DNA of 64,000 nt from contig VBBP01000053.1 in assembly GCA_005884195.1 (NCBI GenBank), positions 1 through 64,000 on the forward strand. Direction: 5' to 3'. Position 1 is the stretch's first letter; every line of letters begins with the position of its first letter. The notes under the pieces were generated by a model. The model saw nothing but the letters and a program-made list of their open reading frames with translations. It was not told the origin of the DNA and ran no database searches. Below, piece after piece: positions 8,470-18,077 of this stretch. This DNA is from Candidatus Bathyarchaeota archaeon. GTDB taxonomy: Archaea; Thermoproteota; Bathyarchaeia; 40CM-2-53-6. A program made the translations under genes and the position numbers.

Positions 8470-9361
8470 CTTCCAAGCTAACCTCCTTCAACCGCACGCT
8501 TTCGATCTTGAACCCTTGAATGCTCAGCGTATCGACTATCTTGGGAAGAAGAAGTGTCCCGGAGTTGAGGAAGACCATGATCTTGTTGTTCTGTTTCTTT
8601 ACATCATGGACCTCGGGGAACTTGGTTAACATATCGGGTCTAAACTCTGACCCATCGTTTAGGGTAAGCTCAAGCACTTCTCCACCCTTTACAGTCCCTT
8701 TCAACTGTTCAGGGGTTTCACTTGCGACTAGCTTGCCCTTGTTGACTATAGCAACTCTCTCGGATAGGCGTTCCGCCTCGTCCATCATGTTCGTGGCCAC
8801 TATGACGGTCGATCCCTCGTCTCGTAGCTGGCGGATCATCTTCCAGACCAACAACCTGCTGGGAACGTCTAGGAAGGCCGTCGGCTCGTCGAATACCGCT
8901 ATGCTCGGCCGCTGGACAAGGATCTTCGCGTCCTCTATCTTCTTCTTCATCCCTCCACTCATGAGCCAGGTCCGTTTCTTTCGCGCGTCCCAGAGGTCGA
9001 GAGTCTTCAGAACATCCTCCACTTTTCGTCGGCGCTCGTCTTTGTCGGATGTTGTGGTCATTTTTAGGTGCCAGTTCAACACCTCGAACCCGCTCAGGAT
9101 ACCGTCCACGCGGGGGTCCTGGAACGCGATTCCGATGAGTCTCCTAACCTCGTTAGGATGTTTCACAACGTCAAAGCCGTTGACTGTTATCGTCCCGCTA
9201 GTGGGGCGATAGACCGTTCCCATCATAAGCATCAGAGTAGTTTTTCCCGCGCCGTTCGGTCCGAGAAGCCCTAGAATCTCCCCATCCTTGATGGTGATCG
9301 AGAAATCCTTGACGGCGTCAAGGTTGCCGAAACGCTTTCCAGTTCTCTCGAACGTTATCAT
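8432..9361 (-). CDS. ABC transporter ATP-binding protein (drug-exporter type)
   Basis: Walker A GPNGAGKTT, signature MSGGM, Walker B SIAVFDEPTAFLD. Confidence 0.88.
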   Translation of the reverse strand: MITFERTGKRFGNLDAVKDFSITIKDGEILGLLGPNGAGKTTLMLMMGTVYRPTSGTITVNGFDVVKHPNEVRRLIGIAFQDPRVDGILSGFEVLNWHLKMTTTSDKDERRRKVEDVLKTLDLWDARKKRTWLMSGGMKKKIEDAKILVQRPSIAVFDEPTAFLDVPSRLLVWKMIRQLRDEGSTVIVATNMMDEAERLSERVAIVNKGKLVASETPEQLKGTVKGGEVLELTLNDGSEFRPDMLTKFPEVHDVKKQNNKIMVFLNSGTLLLPKIVDTLSIQGFKIESVRLKEVSLEDVFLTYTGQQLE

Positions 9362-9501
9362 GGACAGCCCGTCCTATGTTGTGAAACCGCAGGGAACACC
9401 AGCACGCAGTTCGCTTCAGCGAATCGAACATGGAGCCGGATAAAAACCCGCGACTCGCCCGCGTACGCTTTTGAAGAGGTTCTGAGCAGGGCTCGACCAA
9501 G

Positions 9502-10074
9502 ATGGACTTCACGAGAACGGTTCTTATCCGCAGAATGATTCGAGCCTTCAAGCCAGACCCAGTGTCGAGGGAGAAGATAGATCGGATTCTCTCTGTCGCC
9601 CAACATTATCCCAGCGCCGGCTACAGTCAGGAAGTTGCGTTCGTAGTCGTAACCGACAAAGAGCGACGAAAGCGAATACGCGAACTAAGGGATCTGAAAA
9701 GCGACGCCCCCGTTCTACTGATACCATGCGTCAGCGAGAAGATTGTCCACGATCGCTATCATGAGCCTGACAAGATCCGGTCTGGAGGAAAAGAGATCGA
9801 CTGGCCCGTCCCATTCTGGTACTTCGACGTTGGATGCAGCTGCATGCTGGTTTTCCTGGCAGCCGCAAACGAAGGCCTAGCATCATCTTTCGCAGGCAGC
9901 GTTGGAATCTTCAAACCAGGACTCTTGAGAAAGGAGCTGGGCATACCCCAACATTACGAACCCGTCGGCGTTCTATCGCTAGGGTATCCAGACTTAGCTA
10001 GCGAGGTTCCTTCGCAATCGTTGAAACGTGGAAGACGACCCCTGAAGGATTTTGTCCACTACGAGAATTGGTGA
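9502..10074 (+). CDS. Nitroreductase family protein
   Basis: RRMIRAFKPDPVSREKIDRIL...AQHYPSAG... FMN-nitroreductase-like pattern. Confidence 0.8.
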   Translation: MDFTRTVLIRRMIRAFKPDPVSREKIDRILSVAQHYPSAGYSQEVAFVVVTDKERRKRIRELRDLKSDAPVLLIPCVSEKIVHDRYHEPDKIRSGGKEIDWPVPFWYFDVGCSCMLVFLAAANEGLASSFAGSVGIFKPGLLRKELGIPQHYEPVGVLSLGYPDLASEVPSQSLKRGRRPLKDFVHYENW

Positions 10075-10193
10075 CATCGAACTGAATTGTCCGGCGAGAC
10101 CTTCGATCAGTCGAGAGTGGACCGGAGATCTTTGTTGTGTTGGACGACCGACTTGAGGATTGTCAGATAGTAAGACCCGCTAGGTTGCGTCGA

Positions 10194-10700
10194 CTAAATT
10201 ACGTCCAGTTCGGCCTTTTCATGCACGTAGATTGTTGTGATAACGGGTTCGTAGATTTGGAACTTACCGGTTGTCGTTGCTTGGAAATTGATTGACTTAG
10301 CTTCACCAAGGTAAGCAACTATGCCGTTGGGCGCGTAGAACTGAACAGCTAACCCGTGGGATTGCACAGAATCGTTGTTGATCAAGCGCAAAACAACAGT
10401 GTCACCTTTCGGCACGCTCATCGCAGGAATAGTCTGATGTACGCTGTTATTTTATCCGTTCGAACTAGCCACGATTGTAAAACAATGAGTGTGCCCAGTT
10501 GTGACGCACGGTATGATCGCGGTTGATGGAATGTGGATTGCCAGGAAATAGATCGCGACCGTGGATGCAACAAGTGTGATCGCCACGATGCTAACGAGGG
10601 GCCTCCTCTTAGGTCGAAGAATGGATTTTCGCTTCTGAGGTTTCCGCCAAGTTTGCAGATCCTCCAAGGGCGGTCTTGATAGGTAAGGGTTATGGCTCAA
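10194..10700 (-). pseudogene. Cupredoxin paralogue interrupted by in-frame TAA (10452-10454)
   Basis: ORFs 10452-10700 and 10194-10421 are in the same frame; intervening NNSVHQTIPA continues the fold; aligns by eye with the 3726-4256 protein. Confidence 0.65.
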
Positions 10701-10786
10701 CGCGCGAATCGATCTGAACGATTCTTCCTATACAATACGTCCGTTACAAACGTTCGAACGGTTATCGCGAGCATCTTTCGACCTAG

Positions 10787-11539
10787 TTAGCATTGGAGTA
10801 GCGAGTCCGCGGCCCGATTTGGGTTAGCGCTTCGCAAATCGTAGTATAGTCTTCTGTTAGTTTTTCCCTTGTTTTCCAGCTTTAGCAACTGGATTTGTCC
10901 AATCTCTTTGAGATGAGATACGTGCAGTCCTCCGTCCGCTTGGCGGTCTACGCCTTCGATTTCGACAATCCTAAGCTGGGCCTCTGCTGGTGGTGCGGCC
11001 TCGGCAAGCTTGACCATATCTGGGAGCTTGAGCGCTTCTTCTCGCTTCAGAAAATATGTCTTGACCGGTGCGTCCCTTCTGATAAGTTCGTTTGCTTCCG
11101 TCACGTATCCTTCGATCTGGGTCCGGTCGAAGGATTCAAGGTTGAAGTCCATTCTAGATCGGTCGACATCGATCTGGTTCCCCGTTATTCGACAGTTAGC
11201 TCTCGTATAGAATAGAGAGCTGAGAAGGTGGCCGGCCGTATGCATCTTCATGAGTCGATGTCTCCTTTCCCAATCGACCAGTCCCTTCACCTTGTCTCCG
11301 GGTTTCAGAGATGCGGGAGACTCTATCGTGTGGAGTATCTTGTCGTCGGCTTTTGTCGTCTCTTGGACCTTTGACGCGTTCAGCGTTCCAGTGTCGCAGG
11401 CCACTCCGCCACCGCGTGGGTAGAACAGGGTCTGGTCCAGAACAACTGCTTGCCCTTCGACCGAAGAAACCTTCGCAACGAACTCTTTGGAATAGGGTTC
11501 TTCCCAGTACAGCTTCCTCGTAATGGATAATCTCTCCAA
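10787..11539 (-). CDS. Alanyl-tRNA editing protein AlaX-M
   Basis: LFYPRGGGVACDTG, HTAGHLLSSL, VDRQADGGLHVSHLKEIG motifs. Confidence 0.85.
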   Translation of the reverse strand: MERLSITRKLYWEEPYSKEFVAKVSSVEGQAVVLDQTLFYPRGGGVACDTGTLNASKVQETTKADDKILHTIESPASLKPGDKVKGLVDWERRHRLMKMHTAGHLLSSLFYTRANCRITGNQIDVDRSRMDFNLESFDRTQIEGYVTEANELIRRDAPVKTYFLKREEALKLPDMVKLAEAAPPAEAQLRIVEIEGVDRQADGGLHVSHLKEIGQIQLLKLENKGKTNRRLYYDLRSANPNRAADSLLQC

Positions 11540-11543
11540 ACGA

Positions 11544-12371
11544 CTATCGTGCAGCCGATGGCCTTATGATCACTGGCTCCTTGGTATTCTTTGACTGGGT
11601 GTAGATTTCCTGAGCCTCCCTAACACTTGCGCCTTTGTGTACTATTTCTCGAACTGCTCTGATCATTGGCACGGGATGCTCTGACTGCCAAATGTTTCGT
11701 CCCATGTCAACGCCCACAGCCCCTTCGCCGATCGCGTCATGGGCGAGTTGAAACGCGTCCAGCTCGGTCTCGAGTTTTGGTCCTCCAGCCACGACCAAAG
11801 GCACTGGGCAGCCCTTAACGACCTTTCCGAAATCCTCGCAATAGTATGTCTTGACAAAATGGGCCCCGAGTTCGGCGGCGATTCTGCAGGCTAGCGCGAG
11901 ATAGCGCGCGTCCCGTTTCTCCAGCTCCTTGCCTACGGCTGTAACAGCGAGAACGGGAATACCGTGTTCCTCGCCCTCGTTCACAACCCTTCCAAGGTTC
12001 GTCAAGGTCTGGTGCTCGTGGGCCGAGCCGACAAAGATCGAGAGGGCCATCGCTGCAACGTTCAACCGGACCGCGTCGCGGACAGAGGTTGTGATAGCCT
12101 CGTTTGTCAGGGCGTCCCCGATAATGCTGGCTCCACCGGATACGCGAAGGACAATAGGAACGTTCGACCTAGGATCGATAGAGGTCCTCAGTACTCCTCG
12201 TGTACACATTATGGCATCGGAATAGGCCAGAAGAGGTTCGATCGTCTTCCGAGGCTCCTCTAGCTTGTGAGTCGGACCCATGAAGTAGCCATGGTCCACC
12301 GCGAGCATCACGGTTCTGCCCGTTTCAGGCTTGACTATCCTTGAAAGTCGGTTTTTCATTCCCCAGTCCAT
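11544..12371 (-). CDS. DhnA/LsrF-type class I aldolase (3-hydroxy-5-phosphonooxypentane-2,4-dione thiolase-like)
   Basis: MDWGMKNRLSRI...GRTVMLAVDHGYFMGP; FVKTYYCEDF; GPKLETELDAF; GAVGVDMGRNIWQ. Confidence 0.8.
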   Translation of the reverse strand: MDWGMKNRLSRIVKPETGRTVMLAVDHGYFMGPTHKLEEPRKTIEPLLAYSDAIMCTRGVLRTSIDPRSNVPIVLRVSGGASIIGDALTNEAITTSVRDAVRLNVAAMALSIFVGSAHEHQTLTNLGRVVNEGEEHGIPVLAVTAVGKELEKRDARYLALACRIAAELGAHFVKTYYCEDFGKVVKGCPVPLVVAGGPKLETELDAFQLAHDAIGEGAVGVDMGRNIWQSEHPVPMIRAVREIVHKGASVREAQEIYTQSKNTKEPVIIRPSAAR

Positions 12372-12610
12372 AATTCTACACCTGAACGAGGTAGCGGTGG
12401 GAACGGAATATTACAGTTTCTCCCTCCCGCGGTTTTCGACTTGAATCCAAGAAGGAAACCGTAAGAAATCGTGAAGTGCTGAGAGAATTAATTCTCGGGC
12501 AGAGTCAAAAATTCGATACCTAAATGGAGAGTCGGAGGCTACTAAATCCCTATATCGCAACCGGGCGTCGGGTCTCGTCAACGAACAGGCTGCTTTCAAG
12601 AGGCTTGTAG

Positions 12611-13444
12611 ATGATCCGACAAGGCTGGCCTTACTTTGACGGATGGCCCTTCCCGGAAAGATGGGTTCACCTAGACGGGCTAGCAATCCACTATGTAGAC
12701 GAGGGCTCTGGTACCCGTCCAGTTGTAATGATTCACGGCAATCCCGCTTGGTCTTATATGTGGAGGCGACTCGTCCCCGCCATCACCGGTTCCGGTCATC
12801 GAGCCCTTGCATTCGACCTAATGGGTTTTGGAAAATCAGAAAAGCCGAACCCGGACCTCCATGATTTTCCTCATCACGCGAGAATAGTCTCTAGCTACAT
12901 CGAGTCTCTAGGGCTCAGGAATCTAATTCTGATCTTGCACGACTGGGGAGGACCACTCGCAATGCAGTACGTGATACGACACCCGCAAAACGTCGCGGGT
13001 TTAGTCATCATGAACACCTTCCTCACATCCGACTATCGTCTTCCTCCCCAAGTAGCGGCGAAAATCACCCCCTCGATTATCAAGGAATCATCCGTTCATC
13101 CTGAGAATATCTCAGAGAGCGCCATGGAAGCCTACTGGGCCCCCTTCCCTGATGATGAAGCGAAGAAAGCCTACCAAGCATTTCCCAGAATGTTTCCTGA
13201 CTCGCCCACACATCCCAGCTTCAAGCCAATGAAAGAGATAGAGCAGGGTCTCCCTAGGCTGAAGCTTCCGACCCTAGTAATTTGGGGAACAGGAAAATCG
13301 CCCCCGACCTACGCTGAGAGAATCGCCAAGATGATTCCAAATGCAAAGTTGACTCAGGTGAAGGCGGGACACTTCGTCCCGGAGGACGCACCCGATGAAG
13401 TTGAGAAGCTCATCATAGGCTTCTTCTCCGATAACCTTCTCTAG
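12611..13444 (+). CDS. Alpha/beta hydrolase, haloalkane-dehalogenase-like
   Basis: HGNPAWSYMWR; HDWGGPLAMQY nucleophile elbow; C-terminal KAGHFVPEDAP. Confidence 0.8.
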   Translation: MIRQGWPYFDGWPFPERWVHLDGLAIHYVDEGSGTRPVVMIHGNPAWSYMWRRLVPAITGSGHRALAFDLMGFGKSEKPNPDLHDFPHHARIVSSYIESLGLRNLILILHDWGGPLAMQYVIRHPQNVAGLVIMNTFLTSDYRLPPQVAAKITPSIIKESSVHPENISESAMEAYWAPFPDDEAKKAYQAFPRMFPDSPTHPSFKPMKEIEQGLPRLKLPTLVIWGTGKSPPTYAERIAKMIPNAKLTQVKAGHFVPEDAPDEVEKLIIGFFSDNLL

Positions 13445-13471
13445 CCAAGCAATAGGACCTCTCCATGAGGT

Positions 13472-13488
13472 TACCCCCACCTGGGGTA
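13472..13488. terminator. Hairpin TACCCC-CACCT-GGGGTA downstream of alpha/beta hydrolase
   Basis: Perfect 6-bp stem; no obvious T-run follows. Confidence 0.3.
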
Positions 13489-13501
13489 GACCTACTGTCA
13501 G

Positions 13502-13517
13502 CCTAGTAACGTCTAGG
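13502..13517. promoter_or_regulatory. Palindrome CCTAG-TAACGT-CTAGG upstream of HPPD gene
   Basis: Read directly; AT-rich aagttaaaagg between it and the ATG at 13574. Confidence 0.3.
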
Positions 13518-13573
13518 TCGTAGCGAGAAATAAGTTAAAAGGTTCCGCATAGAACACGGCACATTGATCCAGA

Positions 13574-14662
13574 ATGAAGAACGACGCGTTACCGATAGAA
13601 GGAATAGACTACGTTGAGCTGTACGTTGGAAACGCGAAGCAAGCAAGTTATTTTTACAAAAACGGGTTCGGCTTTTCACCCGTCGCATACAGTGGACCCG
13701 AGACAGGAGTCAAGGACAAGACGTCATATCTTATGCAGCAAGGCGATATCCGACTTCTACTCACCTCCTCCCTGATCCCAGATCATCCCATCTCCAGATA
13801 CGTCATCACCCACGGAGACGGCGTAGCCGACGTTGCTATGCGAGTCAAGGATGTTGACTGGACGTACAAGGAAGCCGTTCGGCGCGGCGCCAAAGGAATA
13901 CAGGCCCCTAAGATCCTCAAGGACGATCATGGTACCATAAGAGGCGCTGCTATCGCTGCCTACGGAGACACTGTTCACACCTTCATTGAGCGTCACGATT
14001 ATCATGGAATATTCGCCCCGGGGTATGTGCCATTCCAGGGCAAGGCTGAATCTGTCGGGTTGAAACACGTAGACCACGTCGTTGCTAACGTCGAAGAAGG
14101 AAAGATGGACTATTGGGTAGAATTCTACGGCAACGTTTTCGGATTCACACAGCTCATTAGCTTCGACGACAAAGACATCAGCACCGAATACTCCGCCCTC
14201 CGCTCCAAGGTGATGCGCAACCCTACTGGGACGGTGAAGTTCCCGATCAACGAGCCGGCTGCGGGAAAGAAGAAATCGCAGATACAAGAATACCTGGACT
14301 ATTTCAAAGGGGCCGGCGTCCAACACCTCGCTATATCAACTGAAGATCTCGTCGCGACCGTCGCGAGATTGGCCGAGCGGGGAATAGAATTCTTGCGGAC
14401 GCCGGACAGCTATTACGCGGAGCTTCCTAAGCGCGTCGGAGGAATCTCGGAGAGAATCGATGATCTAAAACGTCTCGGCATACTGGTCGACAAGGACGAG
14501 AAGGGCTACATGCTCCAGATATTCACCAAACCCCTCCAGGACCGGCCCACACTCTTCTTCGAACTTATTCAGAGAAAGGGTAGCGAATCCTTCGGAAAGG
14601 GCAACTTCAAGGCCCTGTTCCAGTCCATAGAGGCAGAACAGGCGAAACGAGGAAACCTCTAG
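13574..14662 (+). CDS. hppD: 4-hydroxyphenylpyruvate dioxygenase
   Basis: Two VOC-type halves; IEGIDYVELYVGNAKQASYFYKNGFGF; LKHVDHVVANVEEG; LQIFTKPLQDRPTLFFELIQRKG. Confidence 0.92.
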   Translation: MKNDALPIEGIDYVELYVGNAKQASYFYKNGFGFSPVAYSGPETGVKDKTSYLMQQGDIRLLLTSSLIPDHPISRYVITHGDGVADVAMRVKDVDWTYKEAVRRGAKGIQAPKILKDDHGTIRGAAIAAYGDTVHTFIERHDYHGIFAPGYVPFQGKAESVGLKHVDHVVANVEEGKMDYWVEFYGNVFGFTQLISFDDKDISTEYSALRSKVMRNPTGTVKFPINEPAAGKKKSQIQEYLDYFKGAGVQHLAISTEDLVATVARLAERGIEFLRTPDSYYAELPKRVGGISERIDDLKRLGILVDKDEKGYMLQIFTKPLQDRPTLFFELIQRKGSESFGKGNFKALFQSIEAEQAKRGNL

Positions 14663-14668
14663 CCTCAG

Positions 14669-15679
14669 ATGAAACTGGTCGTTTACACCACAAAGAAATC
14701 GCCGAATAAGACTCGTACTGGGCTGCTGTGGGGCGAATGGATACTAGACATCGATCGGGTCGCTAGCTTCGCCGAGAAACTGAACATTCCTCCTCCACGT
14801 TCGATTCGAAGTCTCCCGGCAACTGCGACAATTCAACAGATTCTGTCCAAGAGTCCCACACTCTTGGACGATCTTCAATCCTTGTCGTGGCGGATCTTCA
14901 ACAGAGTCCCCCCAGAACATGTTCACCGATTCATGAGCAAAACCGAAGATGCTATGATCAAGGCTCCGATTTCTGACCCACCCACTCTGCGAGATTTCTA
15001 TGCATTCGAAGACCATGTCAAGGCCGCCCGAGCACGACGAAGCCTTCCAATGCCCCAAGAGTGGTACGATTTTCCCGCCTTCTACTACTCAAACCCGCAC
15101 GCGATCTACGGTCCCGGAGTGGATGTGCCCTATCCATCCTACACCAAGACGCTTGACTACGAGCTTGAGATTGCTTGCATAATCGGGCGAGGCGGAATCG
15201 ACATACCTGAAGCCGAAGCGGAGTCCCACATTGCAGGCTATACCATAATGAATGATTGGAGTGCAAGAGATGTTCAGGTGGGCGAGATGAATATTGGGCT
15301 GGGTCCAGCTAAGGCAAAGGATTTTGCCACTTCCCTCGGACCCTGGCTTGTTACACCTGATGAGCTGCAGGATCGGAAGACTGGTCCTGGCAAGTTCAAC
15401 CTCAAGATGACCGCCAAGGTCAACAACAAACAACTGTCAATGGGAAACATGGACAAGATGCACTGGACCTTTCCTCAAATGATATCCCGTGCCTCGCAAT
15501 CCGTTCAGCTCCAACCTGGAGAAGTGTTCGGATCGGGAACTGTGGGCACAGGGTCTCTCTTGGAGCTCGGACAGGATGTCCATCCTTGGCTTCGACCTGG
15601 GGATATGGTGGAGCTCGAAATCGAAAGACTTGGAGCGCTGCGAAACAAAGTTATACGCCCCGAGAAAAGCTCAGTGTGA
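14669..15679 (+). CDS. Fumarylacetoacetate hydrolase-family protein
   Basis: DFYAFEDHVKAARARR; DYELEIACIIGRGG; GYTIMNDWSARDVQ; GSGTVGTGSLLELG. Confidence 0.88.
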   Translation: MKLVVYTTKKSPNKTRTGLLWGEWILDIDRVASFAEKLNIPPPRSIRSLPATATIQQILSKSPTLLDDLQSLSWRIFNRVPPEHVHRFMSKTEDAMIKAPISDPPTLRDFYAFEDHVKAARARRSLPMPQEWYDFPAFYYSNPHAIYGPGVDVPYPSYTKTLDYELEIACIIGRGGIDIPEAEAESHIAGYTIMNDWSARDVQVGEMNIGLGPAKAKDFATSLGPWLVTPDELQDRKTGPGKFNLKMTAKVNNKQLSMGNMDKMHWTFPQMISRASQSVQLQPGEVFGSGTVGTGSLLELGQDVHPWLRPGDMVELEIERLGALRNKVIRPEKSSV

Positions 15680-16851
15680 ACGAATTGCCCAGTTATTACA
15701 GCCTCGGCAAACTTCCTGCCAAGAGGCATACTCAGTTCCGAAAACCCGACGGCTCACTCTACCAGGAAGAGGTTTTTGGGACCGAAGCGTTCTCAGGTGT
15801 ATACTCAACGCTTTACCACATTAATCCCCCTACAAGAGTGTCTCACATCAAGAAGCTGAAAGAACTCGCAATCACTCGCTGGCAACCTGACCTCCACCGT
15901 CATCATCATGTCCGCACCAGAAACTCGGAGCTGGCAGAGGACCCGGTCGAAGGACGACAGCCCCTCTTCTACAACGATGACGTATTCGTTTCGACAGTCC
16001 GACCTTCCCATGGCATGGACTGGTTCTTCAGGAACGCCCAAGGAGACGAGCTATACTTCGTCCATGAAGGAAAAGGAAGCATCGAATCCGTGTTCGGAAT
16101 TCTCCCGTTCCACGAGGGCGACTTCATCATCGTCCCTCGAGGAACCACCTACAGAATAAACCTGGACGGGAAAGAGAATCGGTTCATGGTAACCGAATCC
16201 GCCGGACCCATCGAAGTTCCCAAACGTTACAGAAACGACTATGGCCAGCTGGTTGAGCTGGCGCCCTACGCTGACAGAGATTTCCGTCGGCCCGAGAAAC
16301 TTGTCCCACACAGCGATTCAGGAGAATTCGAAGTCCGAGTCAAGATCGACAACTCCCTAATGTCTTACGTTTTCGACTATCACCCCATCGATGTTGTCGG
16401 ATGGGATGGCTACCTCTACCCATGGATCTTCAATGTCAGCGACTTCGAACCTCTGACCGGTCGCATCCACCAGCCTCCTCCTATCCACCAGACATTCGAG
16501 GCACCAGGGTTCGACGTTCTATCCTTTGTCCCGCGAAAGCTCGACTACCATCCCCAAGCCATACCCGTCCCGTACAACCACAGCAACATCGACAGCGACG
16601 AGGTCCTCTACTACGTTAGCGGAGACTTCAGCAGCCGCCGAGGAATCGAAGTAGGATCTTTCACCCTCCACAGGAGAGGGGTGCATCACGGACCCCAGCC
16701 AGGAGCTGTCGAAGCAAGCCTGGGAAAGGATTCCACTAATGAACTGGCAATTATGATCGAGACCAAGAAGCCGTTGAAGGTGACCTCGATTGCTGAGAAG
16801 CTGGACGATCCTAACTATCCCTTCAGCTGGCAGACACCCGCCAAAAAATAG
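15676..16851 (+). CDS. hmgA: Homogentisate 1,2-dioxygenase
   Basis: YYSLGKLPAKRHTQFRKPDGSLYQEEVFG; GDFIIVPRGTTYRI; HRRGVHHGPQPGAVEASLG; GTG start overlaps the upstream stop (GTGA). Confidence 0.9.
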   Translation: MNELPSYYSLGKLPAKRHTQFRKPDGSLYQEEVFGTEAFSGVYSTLYHINPPTRVSHIKKLKELAITRWQPDLHRHHHVRTRNSELAEDPVEGRQPLFYNDDVFVSTVRPSHGMDWFFRNAQGDELYFVHEGKGSIESVFGILPFHEGDFIIVPRGTTYRINLDGKENRFMVTESAGPIEVPKRYRNDYGQLVELAPYADRDFRRPEKLVPHSDSGEFEVRVKIDNSLMSYVFDYHPIDVVGWDGYLYPWIFNVSDFEPLTGRIHQPPPIHQTFEAPGFDVLSFVPRKLDYHPQAIPVPYNHSNIDSDEVLYYVSGDFSSRRGIEVGSFTLHRRGVHHGPQPGAVEASLGKDSTNELAIMIETKKPLKVTSIAEKLDDPNYPFSWQTPAKK

Positions 16852-16887
16852 ACCGACCACATTCTTAGAAGTCCCAAGCTGACGCTC

Positions 16888-17994
16888 TTGTCTAACTCGC
16901 AAGTCGTCAGCGGCGAGTACTCCTACCTGCCGATCGAGAGAGTTCACTTTGGACCCGATTCAATCGCACGGCTATCTGAAGAGCTTGACAAGATCAGATC
17001 AGACCATCCATTCATTATTACGGGACAGACCATTGCTGAGAAGACAAGACTTGTAGACACTGTCGAGAGGGCATCAGGACGAAAGCTCGTCGGTGTCTTC
17101 TCCGGCATCAAACAACACGCTCCAACTAGCGGCATAAAGCAGGCAATCAGTGAAGTGCGGAAGGCAAGGGCTGATTCTCTGATCAGCCTTGGAGGAGGTA
17201 GCCCTATCGACTCTGCAAAGATCGCCGTCAAAGAGCTGTCCGAAAACTTCGCCAAACCCATCATTGCCCATATCGCCATTCCGACGACTCTCTCGGCGGC
17301 GGAATTCTCATACTCAGCAGGAATGACTGATGATTCATCGAAAAGAAAGACTGGTGTCCGTGATCCCAGGCTCGTCCCGCGTTTCATCTTCCTCGACCCA
17401 ATGATCACAGTTGATACTCCATCCTGGCTCTGGGCTTGTACAGGAATCCGGAGTCTCGATCACGCAGTCGAATCAATCTACTCTCCGAAACACCAGCCAT
17501 ATGTTGACAGTCTTGCACTCGAATCTATCAGGCTCCTTTTTCAGAATCTCAAGTCCTCAACCAACAACCCAACTCGGATCGGGCCCCGTCTAGCCTGTCA
17601 AATGGCGGCATGGATGTCCTTCGCAGGAGTCCAAAGCGTCGGGACCGGATTGAGCCATGCAATAGGTCGCGTTATCGGCGCAACATGGGACATCCCTCAC
17701 GGCATCACATCCTGTCTGACACTTGCCGAGGTGATGAGGCACCAGGCTCGGAAATATCCGGACAGGCTCTCGTTGATCGCGGAAGCTGAGGGACAAGACT
17801 TGAAAGGGCTTAGCGAGAGCAAACCGGCCTTATCGGCGGCCGACCGAGTCGAAGAATTAGTCAAAGGCCTCGGACTCTCCAAAAAGCTCAGTGACTATGG
17901 GATCAGGAGAGAGGATTTACCATCAATTGCAAGAGACGCCTCCGGTCCAGAAGAATACTCAATGGCGTTACAGGTTCTGGAAGCAATATTCTAG
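16888..17994 (+). CDS. Iron-containing alcohol dehydrogenase family, maleylacetate reductase-like
   Basis: SLGGGSPIDSAKI, IPTTLSAAEFSYSAGMTD, GLSHAIGRVIGATWDIPHGI; TTG start. Confidence 0.8.
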   Translation: MSNSQVVSGEYSYLPIERVHFGPDSIARLSEELDKIRSDHPFIITGQTIAEKTRLVDTVERASGRKLVGVFSGIKQHAPTSGIKQAISEVRKARADSLISLGGGSPIDSAKIAVKELSENFAKPIIAHIAIPTTLSAAEFSYSAGMTDDSSKRKTGVRDPRLVPRFIFLDPMITVDTPSWLWACTGIRSLDHAVESIYSPKHQPYVDSLALESIRLLFQNLKSSTNNPTRIGPRLACQMAAWMSFAGVQSVGTGLSHAIGRVIGATWDIPHGITSCLTLAEVMRHQARKYPDRLSLIAEAEGQDLKGLSESKPALSAADRVEELVKGLGLSKKLSDYGIRREDLPSIARDASGPEEYSMALQVLEAIF

Positions 17995-18077
17995 CTGCCG
18001 GAAAAGCTGAAAGCCTTAATCTGAACACATCCCGGTGACCCAGTTCAATCTCTACGAAGAAATTAGGGTTCAACTAT

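Noticed and set aside
8520-9212. 230-aa plus-strand ORF antisense to the ABC ATPase
   Set aside because: Ser/Arg-rich low-complexity shadow of a confident ATPase gene on the opposite strand.
8432-9361. ABC exporter as a defence or toxin-export system
   Set aside because: Nothing beyond a generic ABC-2 exporter arrangement supports this.
13757-14326. 189-aa minus-strand ORF within HPPD
   Set aside because: Antisense shadow ORF; HPPD frame is strongly supported.
15586-15675. N-terminal extension of the homogentisate dioxygenase ORF
   Set aside because: Overlaps the FAH gene; the GTG at 15676 gives the family-typical N-terminus and a GTGA coupling.
16944-17408. 154-aa minus-strand ORF within the Fe-ADH gene
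   Set aside because: Antisense shadow ORF; no domain recognised.
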